Assembly: GCA_009778915.1 (NCBI GenBank)
Contig: WRFH01000004.1
Coordinates: 1 to 37,389 of the forward strand
From: Elusimicrobiota bacterium
Lineage (GTDB): Bacteria > Elusimicrobiota > Elusimicrobia > Elusimicrobiales > Elusimicrobiaceae
Length of the DNA stretch: 37,389 nucleotides
Direction: 5' to 3'
This document shows positions 14,525-22,758 of the stretch, piece by piece (the first letter of the stretch is position 1; every line of letters begins with the position of its first letter). Below the pieces are notes generated by a model, which ran no database searches, was not told the origin of the DNA, and saw nothing but the letters and a program-made list of their open reading frames with translations. Position numbers and translations under genes: made by a program.

Positions 14525-15496
14525 CTACATTGCCATTGGGCACGGGACAAAAGTTTGGTTTGCGGCTTTGGCCAGCGCCGAACACCGGCCGGCGTCTATA
14601 TCAGTGCAGCATAAACTGTTTTTGTCTTTTCTTCCCAGTAACAGGCGGTGCCCGGGTTTCAGGCTTTTTCCAAAGACTATCCAGCCGCCGTCCGTTCCGT
14701 CGCTTAAACTGTACTGCGCGTTTTGGTCTGACGGCACGGCGATGTCCAATTCCCCAATATTTTTTGAGAAACGGTTATTAACCATGAAGTAGCGCTGCTG
14801 GGCATAAGCCAACGATATCAGGTTTGCAAGAATTTCTGATTCCGCCTGCGGCGCGTCGGCGTCTGCCTTGGCTTTTTCCTCGGCGGCCAGTTTGAAAAAA
14901 TCATCCAAATTGCCTATGCCGAAAACCTGCCAGTAGCCGTCCTGTTTACGCATGAGAAGTTCAACGACGGTAATGTCCTTAACGCCGTCAATTTTAAGTC
15001 CGACGCGCGCGGTATTGCCCTCTTTTTTAACATATTGGATATTATCCTTTTTAAAATTTTTCAAAGAGTTCATCGCGTTCGGCTGCGCCGAGGCCAGGCC
15101 GCCGGTCATGTCTGGCATTCCCGGGTTTTTAGGAGAGGCATTTTTATCCCCCTGTCCGAAATTGCCGCTTTCAACTGATTTTAAAATCTCCCCTTTCATC
15201 ATTTCTATTATGGAGGGTTTAAGCATAGTCATAAAACCCATTGCTAACTGCATTTTTTGCGCGTCTTCCGGCGGGGCCGTTTGGACGGAATATTTCATGG
15301 CGCCGGAAATAAAACCGTCCAGCACTCCGCCGACATCCACATACTTTTCAAACGCGGCTTTATCATGGTTTTGCACCGCGCGCGCCGCCTGCAGCAGCGA
15401 ATATTGCGGGGAAGCTTTCCAGTACATATAGGCGCCCGCTGCTATAACCGCGGCGGCGGCGACAAGCACTGCCGCTATTATCATAATTTTTTTCAT
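14525..15496 (-). CDS. Membrane-anchored DUF2939-like protein with C-terminal pilin-like domain
   Basis: The 323-residue protein begins with K-K-I-M-I-I and one membrane segment (about residues 4-28), with no prepilin cleavage motif. Residues about 30-205 resemble DUF2939: Y-S-L-L-Q-A-A-R-A-V, then D-G-Y-W-Q-V-F-G. From about residue 220 the sequence changes to the pattern of the soluble domain of the pilin at 24370-24855: A-Q-Q-R-Y-F, G-E-L-D-I-A-V-P, G-G-W-I-V-F and C-C-T-D-I. I therefore read it as a fusion of a DUF2939 domain with a pilin-type C-terminal domain. Function is unknown. Start has AAAGGA before the ATG. It is convergent with guaA and divergent from tyrS. Confidence 0.75.
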   Translation of the reverse strand: MKKIMIIAAVLVAAAAVIAAGAYMYWKASPQYSLLQAARAVQNHDKAAFEKYVDVGGVLDGFISGAMKYSVQTAPPEDAQKMQLAMGFMTMLKPSIIEMMKGEILKSVESGNFGQGDKNASPKNPGMPDMTGGLASAQPNAMNSLKNFKKDNIQYVKKEGNTARVGLKIDGVKDITVVELLMRKQDGYWQVFGIGNLDDFFKLAAEEKAKADADAPQAESEILANLISLAYAQQRYFMVNNRFSKNIGELDIAVPSDQNAQYSLSDGTDGGWIVFGKSLKPGHRLLLGRKDKNSLCCTDIDAGRCSALAKAANQTFVPCPMAM

Positions 15497-15572
15497 ATAG
15501 TCCTTTCACATAAGCTTAGAGTTACATTCCTGACTACACGATTATACAAATTTTCCCCTCCGCGCAAAATGA

Positions 15573-15578
15573 TATAAT
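15573..15578 (+). promoter_or_regulatory. Candidate -10 element for tyrS
   Basis: TATAAT stands 29 bases before the tyrS start, without a convincing -35. A TATAAT on the other strand (15546-15541) faces the divergent gene at 15496. Confidence 0.35.
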
Positions 15579-15607
15579 TAAACATATTAATTTGGAGCAA
15601 AATCTCT

Positions 15608-16765
15608 ATGGAAGACACCATTAAATTTTTAATGCGCGGCTGCGTGGACGTTATCAGCAAAGACGAACTTGCCAAAAAACTGGAAAAGGGCAAACCGCTG
15701 CGCGTGAAACTCGGCGTGGACCCGACAAGCTCAGACCTGCACCTTGGGCACAGCGTTGTCTTATCCCAAATGCGCCGTTTCCAGGACAAGGGCCATATCG
15801 TTGACCTCGTCATAGGTGATTTTACCGCCGGCGTGGGCGACCCCAGCGGCCGCAACTCCACCCGCCCCGTTCTCTCCCGCGAAGAAATTTTGCAAAACGC
15901 CAAAACTTATATTGACCAGGTTTTTAAAGTGCTGGACCAAAGCAAAACGGAAATCAGTTTTAATTCGACGTGGCTGGACCCTTTTGTGCAGGGCAAAGAT
16001 TTTTTAACCACGCTGAGCAAAATCACCGTCGCGCAGACTCTGGAACGCGAAGATTTTAAAAAACGCATGGAGTCCGGCACGTCCATCAGCATGCTCGAAA
16101 TTCTGTACAGTATTTTCCAGGGGATGGATTCCGTCGCGTTAAATGCCGACGTGGAATTCGGCGGCACGGACCAGCTTTTCAACCTGATTATGGGCCGCAA
16201 CCTGCAAAAAATCAAAGGGCAGGAACCGCAAATTGTTATGACCGTCCCGCTGCTAGTCGGTTTGGACGGCGTCAAAAAAATGTCAAAAAGTTACGGAAAC
16301 TACGTCGGCCTGACAGACGCGCCGAACGAAATGTTCGGCAGACTGATGTCTATCTCAGATGAAGTTATGTATATTTACTACGAACTTCTTACGTCTGAAG
16401 ACATGGACAAAGTTAAAGCAATGCACCCGCTTGAAGCCAAAAAAACTTTGGCGAATATTATAGTCACGCGTTTTCACAGCGCGGACGCGGCGCAGAAAGC
16501 GCGGGAAAATTTTGAAAACGTGTTTTCTAAAAAAGAATTGCCGGACGATATTAAAGAATTTAAAATTACGTCTGGCCAAACAGTCTCCTCCGTACTGGCC
16601 GCGAGCGGCATAGCGGCGAGCAAAAACAAAGCTTTCGCGCTCATTGACCAGGGCAGCGTAAAAATCGACGGCGAAAAAATTGAGAAAGACGGCCCGCTTG
16701 ATTTCAAAGCGGAATCCGCGGTTTTGCAGGCCGGCCGCAGGCATTTTTTAAAACTTATCAAATGA
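15608..16765 (+). CDS. tyrS: Tyrosyl-tRNA synthetase
   Basis: Charges tRNA-Tyr with tyrosine using ATP; class I synthetase, cytosolic. The HIGH-type motif is H-L-G-H (45-48), within L-G-V-D-P-T-S-S-D-L-H-L-G-H. The catalytic loop K-M-S-K-S is at 224-228. F-G-G-T-D-Q-L and the tyrosine-pocket residues are present. An S4 RNA-binding domain occupies about 320-385 (S-K-N-K-A-F-A-L-I, G-S-V-K-I-D-G). At 385 residues it matches the longer TyrS subgroup. The mltG start overlaps its stop by 4 bases, so they are cotranscribed. Confidence 0.95.
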   Translation: MEDTIKFLMRGCVDVISKDELAKKLEKGKPLRVKLGVDPTSSDLHLGHSVVLSQMRRFQDKGHIVDLVIGDFTAGVGDPSGRNSTRPVLSREEILQNAKTYIDQVFKVLDQSKTEISFNSTWLDPFVQGKDFLTTLSKITVAQTLEREDFKKRMESGTSISMLEILYSIFQGMDSVALNADVEFGGTDQLFNLIMGRNLQKIKGQEPQIVMTVPLLVGLDGVKKMSKSYGNYVGLTDAPNEMFGRLMSISDEVMYIYYELLTSEDMDKVKAMHPLEAKKTLANIIVTRFHSADAAQKARENFENVFSKKELPDDIKEFKITSGQTVSSVLAASGIAASKNKAFALIDQGSVKIDGEKIEKDGPLDFKAESAVLQAGRRHFLKLIK

Positions 16766-17736
16766 AGAAAAAACATAAACTGGTTATCTCAATCTGCGCC
16801 GCCGCTGTTATCGCGGCCGTGTTTGTCTACGGCGTAAAATCATATTATTTCAGCGAAGGTCCGGCGGTGGTTTTTCAGATTAAAGACGGCGCGACGGGCG
16901 CGCAGGTGGCGCGGGATTTGAAGGCGCAGGGCATAATAAAAAGCGAGTTTTTATTTAAACTTTTTTTAAAATTTTTCGGCAATTCCAAAAAACTTAAATC
17001 CGGTTCTTTTGACCTATATTTAAACACGCCGGCGGAGCAGGTTATCGCCTGCATTTCAAACGGCGCGTGCCTGCATTTAGAAAAAGTTACCGTCATAGAA
17101 GGCTGGCGCGCGGAAGAAATAGCGATGGCGCTTGAGGACAAAGGCGTCTGCGACAATATGGATTTTACGGAGCTGTCCAAAAATAAAGAGGGTTATCTTT
17201 ATCCGTCGACGTACCTGTTGCAGCGCGGCATGCCGCCGCAGAAAGTCATAGATACCATGACCGGTGAATTTGACAAGCGCGTGCGCCCTCTTCTAAAAAC
17301 CGAATTTATGCAAAACCTGTCCGAGCACGACGTAATCACGCTGGCGTCGATAGTCGAGCGGGAGGCAGTCAATCCGCAGGAGCGCCCGCTTATAGCCGCC
17401 GTCTATTTAAACCGTCTGAAAAAAGGCCAGAAACTGGAAGCGGACCCGACGGTGCAGTACTCTCTGGGTTACACGGGAAGGGAAAACCGTTTTTGGAAAC
17501 GCGGGCTTACGCTTAAGGATTTAAAATTTGATTCTCCTTATAATACATATGTTTACTCCGGTCTTCCGCCCGGCCCGATATGCAGCCCGAGCATGGAATC
17601 GATATATGCAGTTCTCCACCCGGAGCAGGATTTTGACGCGCTTTATTTTGTGGCGGAGAAAGACGGGACGAACCACGTTTTCAGCCGCACGTTTAAAGAG
17701 CATGAGGCAAATATACGCCGTATACGGGGCAACTAA
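16762..17736 (+). CDS. mltG: Endolytic murein transglycosylase MltG
   Basis: Cleaves nascent peptidoglycan strands in the periplasm. One N-terminal membrane anchor (about residues 7-24) is followed by a LysM-like region and the YceG catalytic domain. The catalytic Glu is E199 in A-S-I-V-E-R-E-A, matching the family's ASIVExE. Further signatures are V-Y-L-N-R-L and L-E-A-D-P-T-V-Q-Y-S. The C-terminus (Y-S-G-L-P-P-G-P-I and H-V-F-S-R-T) is complete at 324 residues. It overlaps tyrS by ATGA and is followed 3 bases later by the OsmC-like gene. Confidence 0.95.
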   Translation: MKKKHKLVISICAAAVIAAVFVYGVKSYYFSEGPAVVFQIKDGATGAQVARDLKAQGIIKSEFLFKLFLKFFGNSKKLKSGSFDLYLNTPAEQVIACISNGACLHLEKVTVIEGWRAEEIAMALEDKGVCDNMDFTELSKNKEGYLYPSTYLLQRGMPPQKVIDTMTGEFDKRVRPLLKTEFMQNLSEHDVITLASIVEREAVNPQERPLIAAVYLNRLKKGQKLEADPTVQYSLGYTGRENRFWKRGLTLKDLKFDSPYNTYVYSGLPPGPICSPSMESIYAVLHPEQDFDALYFVAEKDGTNHVFSRTFKEHEANIRRIRGN

Positions 17737-17739
17737 ATT

Positions 17740-18138
17740 ATGACCAAATTAATTAACACATATCTGGGCGACGGGCAGGTGCGTATCGTTCACACCCCGA
17801 CGGATACCGTGATTATGACCGACCTCCCGCCGGACAACGGCGGCAAAGGGCGCGCGTTTTCCGCGACAGATTTGTTAGCCGCCGCGCTGTCCGCCTGTAT
17901 TTTAAGCATTATGGGCAAAATGGCAGACGCGCGCGGCGACGACCTGGCCGGCCTTAAACTGGAAACGGAAAAAGTTATGGCGCAGAACCCGCGCCGCGTA
18001 GGTAAATTTATTTTAAATTTTAAATTCCCGCCGTCTATTGATAAAAAGAAGAGAGATTTATATCTGTCCGCCGTAAAAGCGTGCCCCGTGCACAACAGCA
18101 TCAGCAAAGAAATTGAGATTGTCATAAACGTCGAATAA
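17740..18138 (+). CDS. OsmC/Ohr family protein
   Basis: A 132-residue cytosolic alpha/beta protein of the OsmC superfamily, most of whose members reduce organic hydroperoxides with two cysteines. One Cys is in A-L-S-A-C-I-L-S-I-M (about residue 54), the second in V-K-A-C-P-V-H-N-S (about residue 115). Both catalytic positions are present, and the last strand I-E-I-V-I-N-V-E is typical. Subgroup (OsmC or Ohr-like) cannot be set. It is the last gene of the tyrS-mltG unit, and the terminase promoter begins right after its stop. Confidence 0.85.
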   Translation: MTKLINTYLGDGQVRIVHTPTDTVIMTDLPPDNGGKGRAFSATDLLAAALSACILSIMGKMADARGDDLAGLKLETEKVMAQNPRRVGKFILNFKFPPSIDKKKRDLYLSAVKACPVHNSISKEIEIVINVE

Positions 18139-18167
18139 TTGACAAAAAAAATTTGCCGTGCTATACT
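18139..18167 (+). promoter_or_regulatory. Near-consensus sigma-70 promoter for the terminase pair
   Basis: TTGACA (18139-18144), 17 bases, then TATACT (18162-18167): the closest match to the consensus seen in the window. It starts directly after the OsmC stop codon and leads into the small-subunit gene at 18209, with a leader of about 35 bases. Confidence 0.8.
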
Positions 18168-18208
18168 TACCTCCGGGGCGCCGTCATAAAACTTAATTAC
18201 AGAGTGTT

Positions 18209-18568
18209 ATGACAGAAACAAAAAAATACGATACAAACGCCGCGAATAAATTAAAAAGAACTTTTTTAAAACATTTGCAAAATTCAGTTGCTATCGACGG
18301 CGCGCTTGAAGCCGCCGGCATGGAACCGATAAAACTTTTGCATTACCTTGACAAAGACAAAGATTTTGAAAGTTCCTTCCACAAAATAATAAACCAAAAA
18401 CTTGAAATAGCTTTTTTGGACGCCGCGTTAAAAACCAAATCCCCGACGATACTTTCTTTCGCGCTGACAAACCGCCTCGCGGAAAAATACAATAAAACCA
18501 AACCCTCTTTCCTCCCGCCGGAAACCGCGCAGATTATTTTTACGGACGCTGATGAAGGAAATAATTAA
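18209..18568 (+). CDS. Putative terminase small subunit
   Basis: A 119-residue, Lys-rich protein with a helical look. The middle (A-I-D-G-A-L-E-A-A-G-M, K-L-L-H-Y-L-D) resembles a helix-turn-helix as in TerS DNA-recognition domains, and the C-terminal part predicts helices for oligomerisation. Identity rests mainly on position: it overlaps the following large-terminase gene by 17 bases. Sequence similarity alone would not prove it. Only a short AGAG is seen before the start. Confidence 0.55.
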   Translation: MTETKKYDTNAANKLKRTFLKHLQNSVAIDGALEAAGMEPIKLLHYLDKDKDFESSFHKIINQKLEIAFLDAALKTKSPTILSFALTNRLAEKYNKTKPSFLPPETAQIIFTDADEGNN

Positions 18569-19742
18569 AGCAACCGTCGCCCGCGTTTTTAAGGAAAATA
18601 ATAAATCTACCGCGCGGACCGTCGTAAACGCCGGCGGCGCGAGAAGCGGCAAAAGTTACGCGCTGGCGCAGCTGCTGCTCATGCGCGCGCATAATAATCC
18701 CGGCCTTAACGTCGGCATAACGCGCAAAACCATGCCGGCTTTAAAAATGACCGCTATGCGTCTTTTTATTGATTTGCTTAAAAAGTATAAATTATACAGC
18801 GCGAAAAACCACAATAAAATGGAGCATTATTATGACCTGGGCGTAAGCCGTGTGCAGTTTTTTTCTCTGGACGACCCGGAAAAAATAAAATCCTCCGAGT
18901 TCAATTATATATGGATGGAAGAGGCGACGGAGTTTACTTACGCGGACTATATCACTCTTCTTACGCGCCTGTCCGCGTCGACGGCGAAAAATCTTAAAAA
19001 CCAGATTTTTCTGACTTTCAACCCGTCGGACGCCAACTGCTGGATAGCCAAAAACCTGCTGCCTTCGCCGGATGTACAGACTATTTACAGTTGTTACAAA
19101 GATAATCCTTTTTTAACTGCGGATTATATTGAAACGCTGGAAAGTTTGAAAAACGTCGACGATAATTATTACCGGGTTTTCACGCTGGGCGAGTGGGGGC
19201 GCAACAAAAATATTATTTACGAGAATTATAATTTTGTCGACGCGCCGCCGCAGAACGCGCTGGAAATTATCTGGGGCATTGATTTCGGGTTTAATAATCC
19301 GGCGGCGCTTGTAAAAATTTATCTGACGGACGAAGGCGTGACTGCCGAAGAAAAATTGTATAAAACAAACCTCACGAACAAAAATATTATAGAGCGGCTG
19401 TCGTCAATAATTCCCCCCGCCGACCGCGGCCAGACTATTTACGCCGACGCGGCGGAGCCCGACCGCATTAAAGAAATTTATGACGCGGGCTTCAATATTC
19501 TGCCGGCGAATAAAGCCGTAAACCCGGGCATAATGAGCGTCAAAAACAGGAATTTATTTATTTTAAAATCTTCGGCCAATCTGATAAAAGAAATACAAAG
19601 TTACGTCTGGAAAACTGATTTAAACGGAAATGTCTTGGAGGAGCCCGTTAAATTTAACGACCACGCTTTGGACGCGCTGCGCTACGCCGTGCACACGCAT
19701 TTCGCAGCCGCCACGCCGGAGCCGCGCGTAACGTTTTTTTAA
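18552..19742 (+). CDS. Phage-type terminase large subunit (PBSX/XtmB-like)
   Basis: The 396-residue ATPase-nuclease packages DNA into phage-type heads. Walker A is G-G-A-R-S-G-K-S (28-35), Walker B Y-I-W-M-E-E-A (119-125), the coupling motif L-T-F-N-P-S-D (153-159). The RNase H-like nuclease domain has acidic residues at D243 (G-I-D-F-G), D298 (Y-A-D-A-A-E-P) and D373 (D-H-A-L-D-A-L-R-Y), so both activities appear intact. No portal, capsid, tail, integrase or lysis gene lies nearby; the neighbours are chromosomal. Base use looks like that of the neighbours. A remnant of R2 follows at 19750. It could be a prophage remnant or a domesticated or gene-transfer-agent packaging gene. Confidence 0.88.
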   Translation: MKEIIKATVARVFKENNKSTARTVVNAGGARSGKSYALAQLLLMRAHNNPGLNVGITRKTMPALKMTAMRLFIDLLKKYKLYSAKNHNKMEHYYDLGVSRVQFFSLDDPEKIKSSEFNYIWMEEATEFTYADYITLLTRLSASTAKNLKNQIFLTFNPSDANCWIAKNLLPSPDVQTIYSCYKDNPFLTADYIETLESLKNVDDNYYRVFTLGEWGRNKNIIYENYNFVDAPPQNALEIIWGIDFGFNNPAALVKIYLTDEGVTAEEKLYKTNLTNKNIIERLSSIIPPADRGQTIYADAAEPDRIKEIYDAGFNILPANKAVNPGIMSVKNRNLFILKSSANLIKEIQSYVWKTDLNGNVLEEPVKFNDHALDALRYAVHTHFAAATPEPRVTFF

Positions 19743-19749
19743 ATCTTTA

Positions 19750-19782
19750 TTCTCCCTCTCCCCAGGTGGGGCGAGGGAAAAA
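19750..19782. repeat. Single R2-type arm
   Basis: TCCCTCTCCCCAGGTGGGGCG with a GAGGGA end matches one arm of R2. No second arm is present. It lies in the short gap between the terminase and AsmA-like genes. Confidence 0.6.
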
Positions 19783-19820
19783 CGAAATAAAAACACGGCA
19801 ACAGTTTCTGTATTAAAAAG

Positions 19821-19826
19821 TATAAT
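19821..19826 (+). promoter_or_regulatory. Candidate -10 element for the AsmA-like gene
   Basis: TATAAT, 30 bases before the ATG at 19856, with ribosome binding site AGGAGAGG at 19837-19844. No clear -35 is visible. Confidence 0.35.
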
Positions 19827-19855
19827 ATATTTATATAGGAGAGGTAAATATTTAT

Positions 19856-21937
19856 ATGAAAAAACTGATTAAAATCGCTGCAGTTCTGGCCATAATTTTT
19901 ATAGTCGTCGTAGTTGGCGCGGCTATCGCCGTAAGGCAGATGTTCCCGCCCGAAAAAATACGCACGATGGTCCACGATTACGTTAAAACAAATTACAACC
20001 GCGAGATTAAGTTTGATGACGTGTCTTTCCGTATAATCGGCGTGGATTTGTCCAATTTCGCTATTTCTGAAAAGGGCACTTTTGACAACGGCACTTTTGC
20101 CAAGGCCGACAATATCGTAGTAAAAATAGCATTGGCGCCGCTGCTCAAAAAAAATATTAAAGTAAGCACCGTCGGGCTTGAAGGTCTGGCCGCGAACGTT
20201 ACCAAAGACGAAAAAGGCGTTTTCAATTTCGCGGACCTTATTCCCGCGGCGGGCCAAACCCCGCCGGAACCCGCTGAACCGAAAAACGTAACCGCCCAAG
20301 GCATGCAGTTTAACGTCAGCGTAGACAAATTTTACATGTCAGGCGCGGCTTTTGATTATAAAGACAAACAGTCCGGTATGTCCGCCTCCGTCAAAGACTT
20401 AAATCTTAACGTAAACAAATTTGTCCTCGACGGCGATTTTGATTCCGACGCTACTTTGACCGTCAGTTACGCCGACGCCGCCAGAAAGCTTACCGTCCCT
20501 CTGCGCGTCAATGTAACCACTAATTTAAAAAATAATGATTTTAAAACTGCGTATGTCACCATTAAAAGTGTGAGCGGCACTTTAAACGGCGCGTCTTTTG
20601 AGGCAAGCGGCACGGTGACTGATTTTGACAATCCTGTTGTTGACTTAAAAGGCAGCTTGTCCGGCGTGACGGATAAAACGCTGGCCGGTCTCGCGAGCGG
20701 GATTCCGGCTTTCACTCTGCCGGCGGTAAAATTCGCGGCTAAGGCGCAGACGGATTTACAGGCATCTTCCGCCGACGTGCAAAGCTTCAGCCTCAACCTG
20801 CCAAAATCTAACGCGAGCGGTAACGCGAAAGTCAACTGGGGCGGCAAAGATTTGGTTTATTCAGCCAACACCAGCTTTAATTTGTTTATCGACGAACTGG
20901 CGGGCATTGTCCCGCAAATGACGGCGCAGTATAAACCCGTCGGCACGGCCAACGGCAGTATCGCCACGACGAACGCCAACCTTGCCAAAGGTACGGTGAA
21001 ACTGGCGCAGGTCGGCGGCATTTACCAAGACATGGCGACGCTGAAAGATTTTGCCGGCACGCTGACTTTAAATTCCGTCGACAGTATTAAAACGGATACT
21101 TTTAAAGGCAACTTGAACGACGCTCCTTTTACCGGGACTTTAGCTTACGCGCAGCCCGCGGCCAACAGGTATAAAGTTGACCTGACTTTCAATCTGGACA
21201 GTTTTACTATGAAGACGCTTCCGCCGTCTCAGTCCTCTTCGACAACGGCTTCCGGCGCGTCTTCAACGCCGCCCAAGTTTGACAAGAACGCGCCTATGCT
21301 TGACTTAAGCAGCAATATCACCGTCGGCAAAATAAGCGTTCCTCATTTCACCAGCGACGGCGCTACTCTGACCACGAACCTTACCGGCATAGAGCCCAGC
21401 ATGACGCAGCTTAACGGCCCTGTGAATTTTGACGTCAAAGCCGGCCAGATTAACGGCTTGAACGACTTTTTGAATTCCAGCAAAATAGTGCGCGTGCTTT
21501 TCGGCGCCGTCGGCATAGCGGAGAAGGCGTTTGCGTTTTTGAATCTTAATATTTTGTCCCCCGGCTCAACCGCCGCGGCGACGGATACCGTGCCTTTTGA
21601 TTCCATAACCGGCGTTTATAATTTTAAGAACGGAGTTATGAATATTGATAAAACCAATTTCAGCTCCAATCTTACCACGGTCCAGGCCGGCGGCACTATT
21701 GATTTAACGACCAATAACCTTAATATGACTATTAACACCTCCCTCGGCAAAGGCGGCAAGCCGGCGGTCATAAAAGTAGGCGGAACTATTGACAATCCTA
21801 AGCCGTCTTTGAACGTGCTTGCGACGGCCCAGTCGCTGCTTCCGGCCAACGCCGGCGCGGCAAAAGACGTTGCGACCAGCGCGGTTAGCACGGCAAAAAG
21901 CGCGCTGCAAAATATAGGCAGCCTGTTTAAAAAATAA
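19856..21937 (+). CDS. AsmA-family (AsmA/DUF748-like) envelope protein
   Basis: A 693-residue protein with an N-terminal membrane anchor (about residues 5-28) and a long periplasmic part rich in beta-strands, Ser, Thr and Asp. The opening (I-R-T-M-V-H-D-Y-V-K, then N-R-E-I-K-F-D-D-V-S-F-R-I) and the end (G-G-T-I-D-N-P-K-P-S-L-N-V) are typical of AsmA proteins, which probably act in phospholipid or lipoprotein traffic between membranes. A low-complexity linker (S-S-S-T-T-A-S-G-A-S-S-T) is near residue 465. The chosen start has a good ribosome binding site (AGGAGAGG) though at 11 bases. No partner gene is adjacent. Confidence 0.82.
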   Translation: MKKLIKIAAVLAIIFIVVVVGAAIAVRQMFPPEKIRTMVHDYVKTNYNREIKFDDVSFRIIGVDLSNFAISEKGTFDNGTFAKADNIVVKIALAPLLKKNIKVSTVGLEGLAANVTKDEKGVFNFADLIPAAGQTPPEPAEPKNVTAQGMQFNVSVDKFYMSGAAFDYKDKQSGMSASVKDLNLNVNKFVLDGDFDSDATLTVSYADAARKLTVPLRVNVTTNLKNNDFKTAYVTIKSVSGTLNGASFEASGTVTDFDNPVVDLKGSLSGVTDKTLAGLASGIPAFTLPAVKFAAKAQTDLQASSADVQSFSLNLPKSNASGNAKVNWGGKDLVYSANTSFNLFIDELAGIVPQMTAQYKPVGTANGSIATTNANLAKGTVKLAQVGGIYQDMATLKDFAGTLTLNSVDSIKTDTFKGNLNDAPFTGTLAYAQPAANRYKVDLTFNLDSFTMKTLPPSQSSSTTASGASSTPPKFDKNAPMLDLSSNITVGKISVPHFTSDGATLTTNLTGIEPSMTQLNGPVNFDVKAGQINGLNDFLNSSKIVRVLFGAVGIAEKAFAFLNLNILSPGSTAAATDTVPFDSITGVYNFKNGVMNIDKTNFSSNLTTVQAGGTIDLTTNNLNMTINTSLGKGGKPAVIKVGGTIDNPKPSLNVLATAQSLLPANAGAAKDVATSAVSTAKSALQNIGSLFKK

Positions 21938-21941
21938 ACCC

Positions 21942-21970
21942 TTGATTTTAATATGAATAACCATTATAAT
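21942..21970 (+). promoter_or_regulatory. Sigma-70 promoter for the PC4-like gene
   Basis: TTGATT (21942-21947) and TATAAT (21965-21970) are 17 bases apart. The leader of about 35 bases contains GAGGGTGG just before the ATG at 22014. Confidence 0.75.
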
Positions 21971-22013
21971 ATTAAATGATATATATAAAATGAAGTGATA
22001 CCGAGGGTGGCAT

Positions 22014-22484
22014 ATGACTGAAAGCAGCTTCATGATACTGCATAATATAGGCTCCATAGTATCGGACGATAAAATGGAAGAAGTCAAATTTTCCATTGAC
22101 GCTTACCGGGGCTACCGTTACGCCTCTATAAGAAAGTATTTGAAGTCAGACTCTTACAGCGGCGCCACGCGCGCCGGTATTACCATGACGCCGGAAATTG
22201 TCAAAGGCGTTGCCGCCGTCCTTGAAAAACTGCCGGACGATGCGAGCAAAATTGAGGACGTCGAGCTTGGCAAATTCGCAAAGCGCCCGGGAATGAGCGT
22301 CGTCGCCAGGATAAGCTCCTTCAAAGGCGCGCGCGGGCTTGATTTACGCCAGTGGCAGGAAGACGATATCTACACCGGCTGGACCAAAAAAGGCATACGT
22401 CTGCCGCTTAATAAAATGGGCGAAATCAAAAAGCTGTTTAAAGAAATGAACGAGTATTTTCAGGCTAAGCCGGAAGATAAATAA
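22014..22484 (+). CDS. Tandem PC4-like DNA-binding protein
   Basis: A 156-residue cytosolic protein. The C-terminal part (about 82-150) has the pattern of the PC4/p15 single-stranded DNA-binding fold: I-S-S-F-K-G-A-R-G-L-D-L-R-Q-W, then W-T-K-K-G-I-R-L-P and a helix. The N-terminal part (about 22-76) repeats this: V-K-F-S-I-D-A-Y-R-G-Y-R-Y-A-S-I-R-K-Y, A-T-R-A-G-I-T-M-T and a helix. PC4 normally dimerises; here both copies may be in one chain. Bacterial relatives bind single-stranded nucleic acid and may act in transcription or replication. Starts at ATG 22014 with GAGGGTGG before it, and a terminator follows. Confidence 0.8.
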   Translation: MTESSFMILHNIGSIVSDDKMEEVKFSIDAYRGYRYASIRKYLKSDSYSGATRAGITMTPEIVKGVAAVLEKLPDDASKIEDVELGKFAKRPGMSVVARISSFKGARGLDLRQWQEDDIYTGWTKKGIRLPLNKMGEIKKLFKEMNEYFQAKPEDK

Positions 22485-22505
22485 AATTATTTTTCCGTCA
22501 TATTT

Positions 22506-22531
22506 AAACCCCCGCACCGCCGGGGGTTTTT
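22506..22531 (+). terminator. Rho-independent terminator
   Basis: AAACCCCCG pairs with CGGGGGTTT around CACCGC, then T. It lies 20 bases after the PC4-like gene. Confidence 0.8.
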
Positions 22532-22532
22532 C

Positions 22533-22703
22533 TTTTCCCCCTTGCCCCTCCGGGGGAGAGGGATAGGGTGAGGGGGTGTGTACACAAGATATACACAAAT
22601 ATTTTGCCGTAGAGCCAAAGCGGAATAACTAATTTTATAACGGCACTATTTTGTGTATCTTCCCCCTCACCCCGGCCCTCTCCCCCGGGAGGGGCGAGGG
22701 AGA
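22533..22703. repeat. R2 palindromic repeat, copy c
   Basis: Left arm about 22535-22585 and right arm about 22660-22703 are inverted, with CCCCTCCGGGGGAGAGGG-type hairpins. The spacer differs from copies a, b and d and lacks the GGCCCCGG hairpin. It lies between the PC4-like gene and the beta-barrel gene. Confidence 0.8.
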
Positions 22704-22744
22704 CTAATCCCCGGAAACTTGTAATATTTTCGCCAAATATTTTC

Positions 22745-22750
22745 TATAAT
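22745..22750 (+). promoter_or_regulatory. Candidate -10 element, possibly giving a leaderless transcript
   Basis: TATAAT ends 8 bases before the ATG at 22759; no ribosome binding site is visible, so the transcript may start at the ATG. TTGTAA (22719-22724) is too far (20 bases) to be a good -35. Confidence 0.35.
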
Positions 22751-22758
22751 TATTTTAT

